A DNA stretch of 23,882 nt, taken from the NCBI GenBank assembly GCA_964526035.1, contig CAZGKE010000044.1, positions 1 through 23,882 on the forward strand. Reading direction: 5' to 3'. The notes under the pieces are model-generated. The model was not told the DNA's origin and did not search any database. It saw nothing but the letters and a program-made list of their open reading frames with translations. Each line of letters begins with the position of its first letter. Position 1 is the stretch's first letter. This stretch comes from DAOMOD01 sp964526035. Lineage in GTDB: Bacteria > Pseudomonadota > Gammaproteobacteria > Xanthomonadales > BPKI01. Below, one piece after another: positions 1-7,784 of the stretch. The translations under genes and the position numbers were made by a program.

Positions 1-713
1 ACCTTGGCCTTGTCGAACGGCGAACCCAGGGCTTCCAGATGGGTGCGCATCTCCGCTTGGGCATCTTCCAGCGCCAGCGCGCGGTAATCACCCATGGCGC
101 CATCGGAAACGCCGGCATGGGTCATCAGGGTGAAATAGGGCACATCGTAGGCGTGGAAAACCTCGAAACTCGCATGCGGTGCGAGTCTTTGCGCGAACTC
201 TGCTGCGCCTGCCGCCGCGGCTGAGAAATCGGTGCTCACCAGCACTTTCCGGTAGGGGCGATCCGCGGGCCGCCGGACCACCAGCACCGGAACGTCGGCG
301 ATCCGTACGATCTTCTGCGCCGTGGTTCCCACCACGGACTCGATGAAACCGGTCTCGCCATGCGCGCCCACCACCAGCAGCTCGGCTCCGGTTTCCGCTG
401 CGCGATTCGCCAACACCTGCGCGACCTTCCCGAAACGGACCTCGACAGCAAGCTCGAGTCCGCCATCAAGGCCCGCTTCAACCGCCATCGCAGTGAGGCG
501 GCCGCGAAGATCGGCACTCAGCGCCTCGGTGTCGGCAAGACGCGGCTGCGCCTGCGCCAACCATTCGGGGAGCACTGCAGTCGACCGCGCCACGTATATC
601 AACTCCACTACGGCCTGATGCTGGCGGGCAAGCTGCCCCGCTCGCTGCAGGGCAACACGGGAAGCCTCGGAAAGGTCGGTGGCGACCAGGATGCGGCGCA
701 CAGGATCGGTCAT
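1..713 (-). CDS. Universal stress protein, tandem UspA domains (3' end outside window)
   Basis: Reading the minus strand from the ATG at 713 gives 237 residues with no stop before the window edge. The protein opens MTDPVRRILVATDLS, typical of the first strand of a UspA fold. Around residues 116-131 it has G-A-H-G, nine residues, then G-T, which is the G-2x-G-9x-G(S/T) nucleotide-binding signature, so the first domain probably binds ATP. A second Usp unit starts near residue 154 (RPYRKVLVSTDFSAAAAG), so this is a tandem two-domain protein of which the C-terminal part is missing. Proteins of this family are cytoplasmic and act in stress and energy-limitation responses; the specific role here is unknown. 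It starts 9 nt after the stop of the cytochrome gene and is probably co-transcribed with it. The family call is firm; the exact function is not. Confidence 0.88.
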   Translation of the reverse strand, partial: MTDPVRRILVATDLSEASRVALQRAGQLARQHQAVVELIYVARSTAVLPEWLAQAQPRLADTEALSADLRGRLTAMAVEAGLDGGLELAVEVRFGKVAQVLANRAAETGAELLVVGAHGETGFIESVVGTTAQKIVRIADVPVLVVRRPADRPYRKVLVSTDFSAAAAGAAEFAQRLAPHASFEVFHAYDVPYFTLMTHAGVSDGAMGDYRALALEDAQAEMRTHLEALGSPFDKAK

Positions 714-722
714 GGCAATGCC

Positions 723-1124
723 TCAGCTGCGATAAACCTGGTGACAGGCCTTGCACGCTTCGCCGACGGCCGAGCGTGCATTGCCAAGGGCGGCGCAATC
801 GTTCGGACCCAGCGAAATCTGCGATTGCACCACGTCGCGGAACTCCTGGCTCAGTCGCCGGAACTGCGGCTCATCGCTATCCTCAGCGAGGAAGGCAGCG
901 TCGATCTCGCCGCCGACCGCACGCAGTCGATCCAGGTGCGGGATGACCTTGGCCGCCTCGCATTGCCCGGCCTCCGCGGCGCGCCTGAGCGCCATCGAAT
1001 TTGACTGGAGAATGACCATCACCGCCTTGGAATGGGCGCTGCGCTTGTTCAGGGCGTTCGCGGCCATGCCGCCGAGGACGGCTCCAACTACCAGGGCCAG
1101 CAGGGCGAGGGCCAGATAACGCAT
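723..1124 (-). CDS. Small c-type cytochrome with C-terminal haem motif (cytochrome c'/c556-like)
   Basis: This 133-residue protein begins with a hydrophobic segment (residues 3-24, MRYLALALLALVVGAVLGG...) that acts as a signal peptide or membrane anchor. It ends with C124-K-A-C127-H128, a CxxCH covalent haem site placed five residues from the C terminus. A single haem site at the extreme C terminus of a helical protein of this size is the hallmark of class II cytochromes c (c', c556). The mature part should be periplasmic. The start is supported by a strong AGAGGAG ribosome-binding site about 8 nt upstream of the ATG at 1124. The gene lies just upstream of the universal stress protein gene on the same strand. 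Electron-transfer partner and any gas-binding role cannot be told from sequence. Confidence 0.82.
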   Translation of the reverse strand: MRYLALALLALVVGAVLGGMAANALNKRSAHSKAVMVILQSNSMALRRAAEAGQCEAAKVIPHLDRLRAVGGEIDAAFLAEDSDEPQFRRLSQEFRDVVQSQISLGPNDCAALGNARSAVGEACKACHQVYRS

Positions 1125-1271
1125 TGGGGGGATCTCCTCTATATGACGTCACAAGCATAGCCGGCGACGATTGCGCCGGCGACGGTGCGCCAGCCGTCCC
1201 TTCCTTCAGGTCGCGGTAAACTCGACCGGACGGGGGACACGGCGATCACGATCATCAAGGAGTTGTACACC

Positions 1272-4007
1272 ATGTCCAGAGCTCTTGCCTTGTTGCTGCT
1301 TCTTGCTGGCAGCAGTGCAACTACTGCATCGACCCCCGCGCTCGACGAGCGCTCGCCGTTCCGACCGGGCCTCTGGTGGAACGCGGAGCGGCCAGGCAGC
1401 GGCTTCGACATCCATCGCGTCGACCAGGACATCTTCCTGATCTGGTACACCTTTCTCGACGACGGATCACCGGTCTGGTACACCGCGCAGGGCACGCTCG
1501 AGAATGACAGGCTGCAAAGCGCGCTGCTCGTTCACCGCTGGGCCGACGGCGCGTACGCCGGCTACAGCGAAGCCGGCAGCATCGAACTGACCATTGCCAC
1601 CGCAGAGAGCATGCTGCTGAACTGGACTCTGGACGAAGGCGCGGGCGCATGGTCTCTGCAGCCTTTCATCGTCGATGCCGGCGTTCCCGAGATTGATCAC
1701 AGCGGCGCGTGGTATCAGCCCGAACGGCCCGGTTTCGGGCTGACCTTGAGCGAGCAGGGCGAGTTCCTGTTCAGCGCCGTGTACTACTACGATGGCAATG
1801 GCCAACCGGTCTGGGCTGTGGGTGACAACGCTTTCGAAGGCAGCGCGTTCGCGCTCCAACGCTTCAGCGGGAGCTGTCCCGGGTGCAGCCAGCAGGCACC
1901 TGTCGCCAGCCCCGCGGGCCAGATGACGCTGCGTACTGCCAACGGCCGCAGCATGGAAGTCGATCTTGATGTTCCTGCCGCGGCTGATGCGCCGTGGGCG
2001 CAAACGGGACAGACCTACGAGATTCTCACTCCCCCGGGATCGGAGCGGGCCGCTGACCGCATGCTGGTGCGCGCCGGCAGCGAGGCTGTGCTCGCCGACC
2101 AGCTGCGCCGCGCCCTGCTTGCCATCCACGTCGACCATACCTTCCGCGGTGGCATTGACTTTTCCGCTTCGCCTCCGCCACCTCCGGTTTCCGAGGGAGC
2201 GTTCTCCGGCACCAATCTGCAAGAGCTTGGCGTCGACGAAGCAGCGCTGCTGGTCTCGGACGGCGCCTGGGTGTTCGCCCAGGAGCAGGGGCGCGAAAGC
2301 CCTGCGCCCGGGCGGGTGCGGCTGGCCCGAATCGACCCGGCGCAAGTCGAGGTCGAAAGCGTCGATGAGTTTCCGATCGCGCTTGATCCGCGGCTGAGGC
2401 GGCCGCAGGCCAAAGGCCTGCTGCTGGACTCCGAGCGCCTGGTGGCCATCCATGGCGAGGAGATGCTTGCGCATTTGAGCGTCGGCTTGTGGATCGATCC
2501 GTGGCCGTGGACGGAAGGTACCTTCCAGGTGGATATCCTCGCGCGAACCGAAGGCAACCTTTCCGCTCCGACCTGGACCGCCTCGATCGACGGATATCTG
2601 CTCGCAGCGCGCCGCGTTGGCGACCAGCTGCTGCTGATTCACCGGCACACGACGCATGTGCCCGGCCTGGTCTTCGCCGGCAGTGATCCGCAGCTGCAAG
2701 CCGCCAACAGTTCGCTGCTGGAGGACATCGACGGCGCCGACCTGCTGCCGCAGATCCGCATCAACGGGGCCGATCCGCAGCCGCTGGTGGACGCCGACAG
2801 CGTGCTGCTGCCGCCCACCACCGATCTCGGCCCGCGCCCGGATCTGATGCTGCTGACGCGGGTCAACCTGGCTGACCCCGGGGACTTCGAGTCGATCGCG
2901 GTGCTCGGCTATCTGGAGGCTTTTTACGCCTCAACCGAGGCCGTGTATCTCGCCAGCAGCCGCTACCAGCCGGAAATCGACGAGGTACTGGGCATAAGTC
3001 GCCCAGGCAAGACCTCCACCGACCTGCACAAGATCGCACTGCAGGACGGTCGTCTAGACTATCGGGCCTCGGGCATCGTCGAGGGCTTCCTGCACTGGGA
3101 TCCGGATCGCGCCGCCTTCCGCCTCAGCGAGCACGAGGGTCGCCTGCGGGTGCTCACCCAGAGTTTCGAGGATATCTGGGGTGCATTCGGACGCCACCGA
3201 CTGGGCGTGCTGGAAGAATCCACCGTCACGTCCGGCCTGCTGCGCACCGTCTCGACGCTGCCCAATCGCGGACGACCGGAGCCAATCGGCAAGCCCGGCG
3301 AGTTGCTCTACGGCACCCGCTACGTCGGCGATCGTCTCTACGCCGTGACCTTTCTCACAATCGATCCGCTCTACGTCATCGACCTTTCGGACCCCGCGGA
3401 TCCCTTCATCGCTGGCGAGGTGGAACTGCCGGGATTTTCCGACTATCTGCACCCTCTGCCCGACGGCATTCTGCTCGGCGTCGGCCACGACGCCATCGAG
3501 GAAATCGGCTGGAACGGCATGCCGTTTGCCTGGTTCCAGGGACTCAAACTCAGTCTGTTCGATGTTTCAGATCCCGGCGCGCCGCGCGTGCTCCAGGAAA
3601 TGTCCCTCGGCAAGCGCGGCAGCGAGTCTGCGCTGCTGGCGCATCACCACGGTTTCAGCATCCTGCCCGGCGACGGCGTGCGCCCCACCCGCTTCGCCAT
3701 TCCCATGGCGCTGCATGGCGAGGGTGTTGTGCAGAACCCATCGAATCCGCCCAGCACCGTGTATCCCTGGAGCCGCAGCGGTCAGTTCCGGTTCGAGTTC
3801 GAAGGGGAGGGCGCGGCGACCCGGATCCGCGCGCTCGATCCGCTGATCACTCGCGACAGCGCCTCGGGCGGCGTCACCGGCTGGAGCGATGGCGGCCGGC
3901 GCGGAGGCCGCTCGCTGCTGCTCGAGGGCGGCAGTCTGTACCTGGATGGGGATCGTTTCTGGCTTGCCGACTGGGACGCGCCGGCGGCGGTTCGCGGGCC
4001 TTACTGA
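1272..4007 (+). CDS. Exported Trp-rich module / Beta_propel-domain protein, copy 1
   Basis: The start is the ATG at 1272, preceded by AAGGAG with 9 nt spacing; an in-frame ATG at 1185 lacks such a site and precedes the signal peptide. The product is 911 residues. It has a signal peptide (MSRALALLLLLAGSSATTAS, no lipobox). Two copies of a Trp/Gly-rich module follow, opening GLWWNAERPGSGFDIHR and GAWYQPERPGFGLTLSE and each leading to a GxPVW motif. A CPGC motif comes after the second copy. From about residue 314 (TNLQELGVDEAALLVSDG) it resembles Beta_propel proteins (PF09826/COG4880), which carry a TNxQxxGVDEAD-type motif. Later family-like motifs are TDLHK near 583 and a GGRR-GGRSLLL segment near the C terminus. 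It is probably periplasmic or secreted. The function is unknown. A paralogue follows 157 nt downstream. Confidence 0.83.
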   Translation: MSRALALLLLLAGSSATTASTPALDERSPFRPGLWWNAERPGSGFDIHRVDQDIFLIWYTFLDDGSPVWYTAQGTLENDRLQSALLVHRWADGAYAGYSEAGSIELTIATAESMLLNWTLDEGAGAWSLQPFIVDAGVPEIDHSGAWYQPERPGFGLTLSEQGEFLFSAVYYYDGNGQPVWAVGDNAFEGSAFALQRFSGSCPGCSQQAPVASPAGQMTLRTANGRSMEVDLDVPAAADAPWAQTGQTYEILTPPGSERAADRMLVRAGSEAVLADQLRRALLAIHVDHTFRGGIDFSASPPPPPVSEGAFSGTNLQELGVDEAALLVSDGAWVFAQEQGRESPAPGRVRLARIDPAQVEVESVDEFPIALDPRLRRPQAKGLLLDSERLVAIHGEEMLAHLSVGLWIDPWPWTEGTFQVDILARTEGNLSAPTWTASIDGYLLAARRVGDQLLLIHRHTTHVPGLVFAGSDPQLQAANSSLLEDIDGADLLPQIRINGADPQPLVDADSVLLPPTTDLGPRPDLMLLTRVNLADPGDFESIAVLGYLEAFYASTEAVYLASSRYQPEIDEVLGISRPGKTSTDLHKIALQDGRLDYRASGIVEGFLHWDPDRAAFRLSEHEGRLRVLTQSFEDIWGAFGRHRLGVLEESTVTSGLLRTVSTLPNRGRPEPIGKPGELLYGTRYVGDRLYAVTFLTIDPLYVIDLSDPADPFIAGEVELPGFSDYLHPLPDGILLGVGHDAIEEIGWNGMPFAWFQGLKLSLFDVSDPGAPRVLQEMSLGKRGSESALLAHHHGFSILPGDGVRPTRFAIPMALHGEGVVQNPSNPPSTVYPWSRSGQFRFEFEGEGAATRIRALDPLITRDSASGGVTGWSDGGRRGGRSLLLEGGSLYLDGDRFWLADWDAPAAVRGPY

Positions 4008-4025
4008 AGCCCATAGCAAGCGGTA

Positions 4026-4056
4026 AGTCCCGACATGTGACCGCAGCGTCGGGACT
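4026..4056 (+). other. Stem-loop between the two propeller genes
   Basis: AGTCCCGAC at 4026-4034 is the exact reverse complement of GTCGGGACT at 4048-4056, with a 13-nt loop. It lies 19 nt after the first propeller gene. There is no run of T after the stem, so it is not a classic intrinsic terminator. It may attenuate transcription or protect the mRNA 3' end. Confidence 0.4.
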
Positions 4057-4164
4057 CGCGAGACGCTGAAGGCTCACCGGTTCGCGACGCTTTCCGGCTT
4101 TGCTGCGTCGAAACATCAGGGCCGCCCATTTTCGGATTGTCCAATCTCCAGGGAGCGACAGACC

Positions 4165-6864
4165 GTGTGTCGACTGATTGGCATTGTCCTTTTGCTCAGC
4201 GGCGCGCCACTGTTCGCCGTGATTCCGGAGCTGGACGAGCGCACGCCATTCCGTCACGGACTCTGGTGGAATCCCGATCGTCCGGGAAGCGGCATCGACA
4301 TCCATCGCAGTAGCGACGGCGTGTTCCTGGTCTGGTACACCTTTCGGCAAGATGGATCTCCGGTGTGGTTCACCGCGCAGGGCGCCCTGCACCAGGGCCG
4401 ATTTCAATCCGATCTGCTGGAACATCGGGCGGTCGATGGGATTCATGCGGATTTCTCTGTCGCCGGCCAAGTGAGCCTGGACATACGGCGGCCCGAGACC
4501 ATTGAGTTCGCCTGGACTCTGGGCCAGGACCAGGGCGAGTGGATGGTGCAACCCTACGTCGTCGACGGACCGGCGATCGATGTGGATCACAGCGGCGCAT
4601 GGTTCCAGGTCGATCGTCCCGGTCATGGCCTGACGCTGAGCGAACAGGGGTCGTTCCTGCTGGCCGCACTGATGTACTTCGACGCCGGCGGTCGGGCGGT
4701 CTGGAGGGCAGGGCACAGGAGCATTGGTGAAACCCGCGTGGCGCTGCACAGGTTCGTCGGCAGCTGCCCGTCCTGTGACCACCAGCCCTCGTTTGCAACG
4801 GATGTGATCGACATCGACGTGACGCTGCTCGACGAGCATCGGATCGAGGTCGCGGCCAGCGCTTCCGCGGCGGCGCAGTTGCCCTTCACATCGGGCGCCC
4901 AGACGCTTTCGTTGCTGACCGCCGCTCACTCTGTTCGCCGTGCCGACCGGATGATGGTGAGATTGGCCGACGATCAGGTGCTCGGCGGCCTGCTGCGCCG
5001 CGGTCTCGTCAATATCGCCGACATGCCACGCACCGGGTCTGAGAATCTCGCACTGATTCTGACGCCCTCACCGTTCGCGCAAGACGGTGCCGTATCGATT
5101 GCCGCGCGCGAAATACCGTGGCGCGACGCACTGTCACTGCTGGTCTCGGATGAAACCAGCGTCTATGCGCTCGGTCTCGTGTCCGCGTTTCGGGACAGGG
5201 GTCGCCTGCTGGTCGCACCCCGGCACTCCGCCAGCGCTTCCCTTGTCGAAGCCGTGCCATACGACATTGATCTCGACCTTGCTCCGGGCTTCCCCCGTCC
5301 CGAAGGGATGGCCTTGGGAGGCGACCGACTGGTCGTGGTGCACGGCTCCGCGGTCACACTGGGCAACGCGGCAGAGGCGGTCTGGCCAGATCCGTGGAAA
5401 TGGACGCGGGGCGCCATCCAGGTGGACGTTTTCGAAGTCGGCGCAGACCAAAACCTGACGCCGGCCTGGCGGGCATTGATCGACGGCTACCTGCTAGCCG
5501 GCTGGCTCGAAGACAACCACCTGCTGCTGCTGCATCGCTACGTACCGTTCGTCGATGGCCTGGTCTCCAGTAGCGGCACCGCACATGGGCGCGATGCCAA
5601 TGCACAGCTTGTAGATGCCGTCTCCCTGTCGGCGCTGTTGCCGGGAATTCGCGTTGCTGGCGAAGACCGCGAGATCTTGGTCGATGCCGAGCGTGTACTG
5701 CTGCCGCCCGAAGGCGACCGTGAAGAAAGGTCCGATTTGATTCTTTTGACGCGCATCGACTTGCGCGATCCGGGCAGCCGCGAATCGATCGGCGTGTTTG
5801 GCGGTGTCGACGGCGTGCATGTTTCAACCGATGCCGTGTACGTTGCCAGCAACCGCCATCGCCTGCTTGAAGATCAGGAATCCGGTCTGTATCGCAGCGC
5901 CTTCAATCTGACCGACCTGCACAAGTTCGCCGCAATCGGGGACCGCTGGCAGTACCTCGCTACGGGAACCGTGCTGGGCTCGCTGCATCGGGACCCCGAC
6001 CGCGCCGGACAGCGCATGGGCACCTTCGATGGGCGGGTGTTGGCATTCACCGAATCCAGCGACGGGATCTGGGGCGAGCAGGGGCCGTATCGCCTGAATC
6101 TGCTGGAACCCTCTGTGTCGAACCCGACCGCCTTGCGCAATGTCTCAAGCTTGCCGAACCAGAGCCGACCGCAGCCGCTGGCCGAGTCCTCAGGCGATCC
6201 ACCCACGACGCGCTTTGTGCACGATCGTCTGTACCTGGTGCCGCCCGATGAAAGCCAGGCGGTCACGTTGCTGGACCTCGCCGATGGCGACGATCCTCGG
6301 GTTGCGGGCACCGCGGTACTTCCCGGTTTCGCCCACTTTCTACATCCACTTCCGCAGGGACGGCTGCTGGCTTTTGGGGGTGACCGCGCAGCTGGGTCGC
6401 ATGGTCAATTCGAGACGCTCAGACTCAGTCTGTTCGACATGTCCGATGCGTCCCAGCCGCGTACGCTCGAGAGCCTCGAATTTGGCAGGCGTGGCAGTGG
6501 TTCGGCGCTGCTGCGCCACCGGCAGGCGTTCAGCCTGATCGAGGGGGAAGACGGCGAGCTGCTGCGCGTCGCCATCCCGATGGCGCTACACGGGCTGGAT
6601 GAAGGCGACGCTCCGCCCGCAGAACAGCCCTATCCATGGTCGATCAGTGGTCTGTTCCTTTTCGAACTCGGAAATGAACACATCCTCGAACTGGATCCGC
6701 TGGTCGCGCGCGATGCCGCCCAAGGCGACAGCACCGGCATCCTTGATGGCGGGCGCTGGGACGGGCGTTCGCTGCTGTTTCCGGACGACAGCGTGTACCT
6801 GGACGAGGAACGCCTGTGGTTCGGCGCCTCAACCGTATCCCCGCATGTGCTCGGCGCGCATTGA
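4165..6864 (+). CDS. Exported Trp-rich module / Beta_propel-like protein, copy 2
   Basis: This 899-residue paralogue of the preceding gene starts at GTG 4165 after a CAGGGAG ribosome-binding site. It has a signal peptide (MCRLIGIVLLLSGAPLFA). The same two Trp-rich modules follow (GLWWNPDRPGSGIDIHR and GAWFQVDRPGHGLTLSE), then a CPSC motif in place of CPGC. Similarity to copy 1 extends through the whole propeller part, for example the WTRGAIQVDVF, LIDGYLLAG, TDLHKF and GGRWDGRSLLF segments. The GVDEAD-like motif of copy 1 is replaced here by REIPWRDALSLLVSD near residue 315, so this copy has drifted from the Pfam consensus. Both copies are probably exported and may have complementary or redundant roles. 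Tandem duplication followed by divergence is the simplest history. No enzymatic motif is visible. Confidence 0.82.
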   Translation: MCRLIGIVLLLSGAPLFAVIPELDERTPFRHGLWWNPDRPGSGIDIHRSSDGVFLVWYTFRQDGSPVWFTAQGALHQGRFQSDLLEHRAVDGIHADFSVAGQVSLDIRRPETIEFAWTLGQDQGEWMVQPYVVDGPAIDVDHSGAWFQVDRPGHGLTLSEQGSFLLAALMYFDAGGRAVWRAGHRSIGETRVALHRFVGSCPSCDHQPSFATDVIDIDVTLLDEHRIEVAASASAAAQLPFTSGAQTLSLLTAAHSVRRADRMMVRLADDQVLGGLLRRGLVNIADMPRTGSENLALILTPSPFAQDGAVSIAAREIPWRDALSLLVSDETSVYALGLVSAFRDRGRLLVAPRHSASASLVEAVPYDIDLDLAPGFPRPEGMALGGDRLVVVHGSAVTLGNAAEAVWPDPWKWTRGAIQVDVFEVGADQNLTPAWRALIDGYLLAGWLEDNHLLLLHRYVPFVDGLVSSSGTAHGRDANAQLVDAVSLSALLPGIRVAGEDREILVDAERVLLPPEGDREERSDLILLTRIDLRDPGSRESIGVFGGVDGVHVSTDAVYVASNRHRLLEDQESGLYRSAFNLTDLHKFAAIGDRWQYLATGTVLGSLHRDPDRAGQRMGTFDGRVLAFTESSDGIWGEQGPYRLNLLEPSVSNPTALRNVSSLPNQSRPQPLAESSGDPPTTRFVHDRLYLVPPDESQAVTLLDLADGDDPRVAGTAVLPGFAHFLHPLPQGRLLAFGGDRAAGSHGQFETLRLSLFDMSDASQPRTLESLEFGRRGSGSALLRHRQAFSLIEGEDGELLRVAIPMALHGLDEGDAPPAEQPYPWSISGLFLFELGNEHILELDPLVARDAAQGDSTGILDGGRWDGRSLLFPDDSVYLDEERLWFGASTVSPHVLGAH

Positions 6865-6906
6865 GGCCGCGCGTGCGAGCATTGCTGATCGAGGCTGTTG
6901 CCGGCG

Positions 6907-7587
6907 TCACGCGGGATAGCGGTCGGCGCCATGCAGAGGTTCGATCAGGCCGGGGTCGTCGCGGCGCACGTTGTTGACGGAACGCGCGACTTCGTAGGCG
7001 TGGATGGCGACCTCATCGGGCAGCGCCAATACCGATGCGGCCGCCTCGGCTGGGCCATTGAGCCACATGCCGTAGAGGTGCCGCGGCAGCATTACGGGCA
7101 TGCGCGCGTGCATCGGCGCCATCGCTGCGTTGGCCTCGCGGGTGAGGATGGTGAAGGTCTCCACCGGCTCGGCACCTTCGCGCTGCCAGTGCTCCCAAAG
7201 CCCGGCGAAGGCGAAACAGTCGCCGTCCCTGGGCACGATGGCGAAGGGCTGTTTCGGTGGCTTGTCGCCCTGCCATTCGTAGAAGCCACTGGCCGGCACG
7301 ATGCAGCGTCGGCGTGCGCGCCAGGCGTTGCGGAAGGCCGGCTTCTCGGTCACCGTCTCCGAGCGCGCGTTGATCATGCGGCTGCCGATATCGAGTTCCT
7401 TGGCCCAGCCCGGCACCAGGCCCCAGCGCAGCGCATCCGCACGGCGCTCGCCTTCGATTTCGCGGACCACCGGGATGTGCTGGGTCGGCGCGATGTTGAA
7501 GCGCGCCTGGTAGACGGGAATGCGCGTCAGCTCGAACTGCGCCGCCATCGCCTCCGGCAGGGTATTGAGGAAGTAGCGTCCGCACAT
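6907..7587 (-). CDS. yedK: SRAP-domain abasic-site DNA-protein crosslink protein (YedK/HMCES family)
   Basis: The start is the ATG at 7587 because it places the catalytic cysteine at position 2 (MCGRYF), which is essential in this family once Met1 is removed; the longer in-frame extension upstream is repeat DNA. The product is 226 residues, normal for YedK. Active-site positions are present: C2, N73 and R75 (MINARSE), E104 (SGFYEW) and H160 (APMHARMP), the last with the same number as in E. coli YedK. Known members form a stable thiazolidine crosslink to abasic sites in single-stranded DNA, shielding them from error-prone bypass. The gene lies downstream of dnaE2 on the same strand, separated by 197 nt that contain a palindromic repeat, so it may be read through from the SOS cassette. 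Confidence 0.93.
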   Translation of the reverse strand: MCGRYFLNTLPEAMAAQFELTRIPVYQARFNIAPTQHIPVVREIEGERRADALRWGLVPGWAKELDIGSRMINARSETVTEKPAFRNAWRARRRCIVPASGFYEWQGDKPPKQPFAIVPRDGDCFAFAGLWEHWQREGAEPVETFTILTREANAAMAPMHARMPVMLPRHLYGMWLNGPAEAAASVLALPDEVAIHAYEVARSVNNVRRDDPGLIEPLHGADRYPA

Positions 7588-7673
7588 GGCCTGACGATGC
7601 ACCGGGACTTGGGGCCTCGTCAATCCTGGGAGGGCTACGAAGTTTCGATACGCGGCTTGGTCGAATTGCTTCG

Positions 7674-7764
7674 TGTAGCCCGGATGGAACGAAGTGGAAT
7701 CCAGGGAGCGCGTGGCGAGGTGCAGGGGACATCCCGGATTCCGCTGCGCTGCATCCGGGCTACA
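7674..7764. repeat. REP-like inverted repeat, TGTAGCCCGGAT family
   Basis: The left arm (7674-7705) opens TGTAGCCCGGATGGAACG. The right arm (7733-7764) ends GCATCCGGGCTACA. They are imperfect inverted repeats of about 32 nt around a 27-nt centre. Similar CCCGGAT...GGGCTACA units are common dispersed palindromes in proteobacterial genomes. It sits between dnaE2 and the SRAP gene, 21 nt beyond the dnaE2 stop, where it could act as a 3'-end stabiliser or partial terminator. Confidence 0.75.
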
Positions 7765-7784
7765 TGGATTCGGCCCGGAGCCGA

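Noticed and set aside
1467..2699. Long minus-strand open frame (about 410 codons) inside the first propeller gene
   Set aside because: It is antisense to a gene with signal peptide, ribosome-binding site and family motifs; it shows no recognisable domains and is a typical high-GC shadow.
6865..6906. Bidirectional terminator between the converging propeller and SRAP genes
   Set aside because: The 42-nt gap shows no stem followed by a T-run on either strand.
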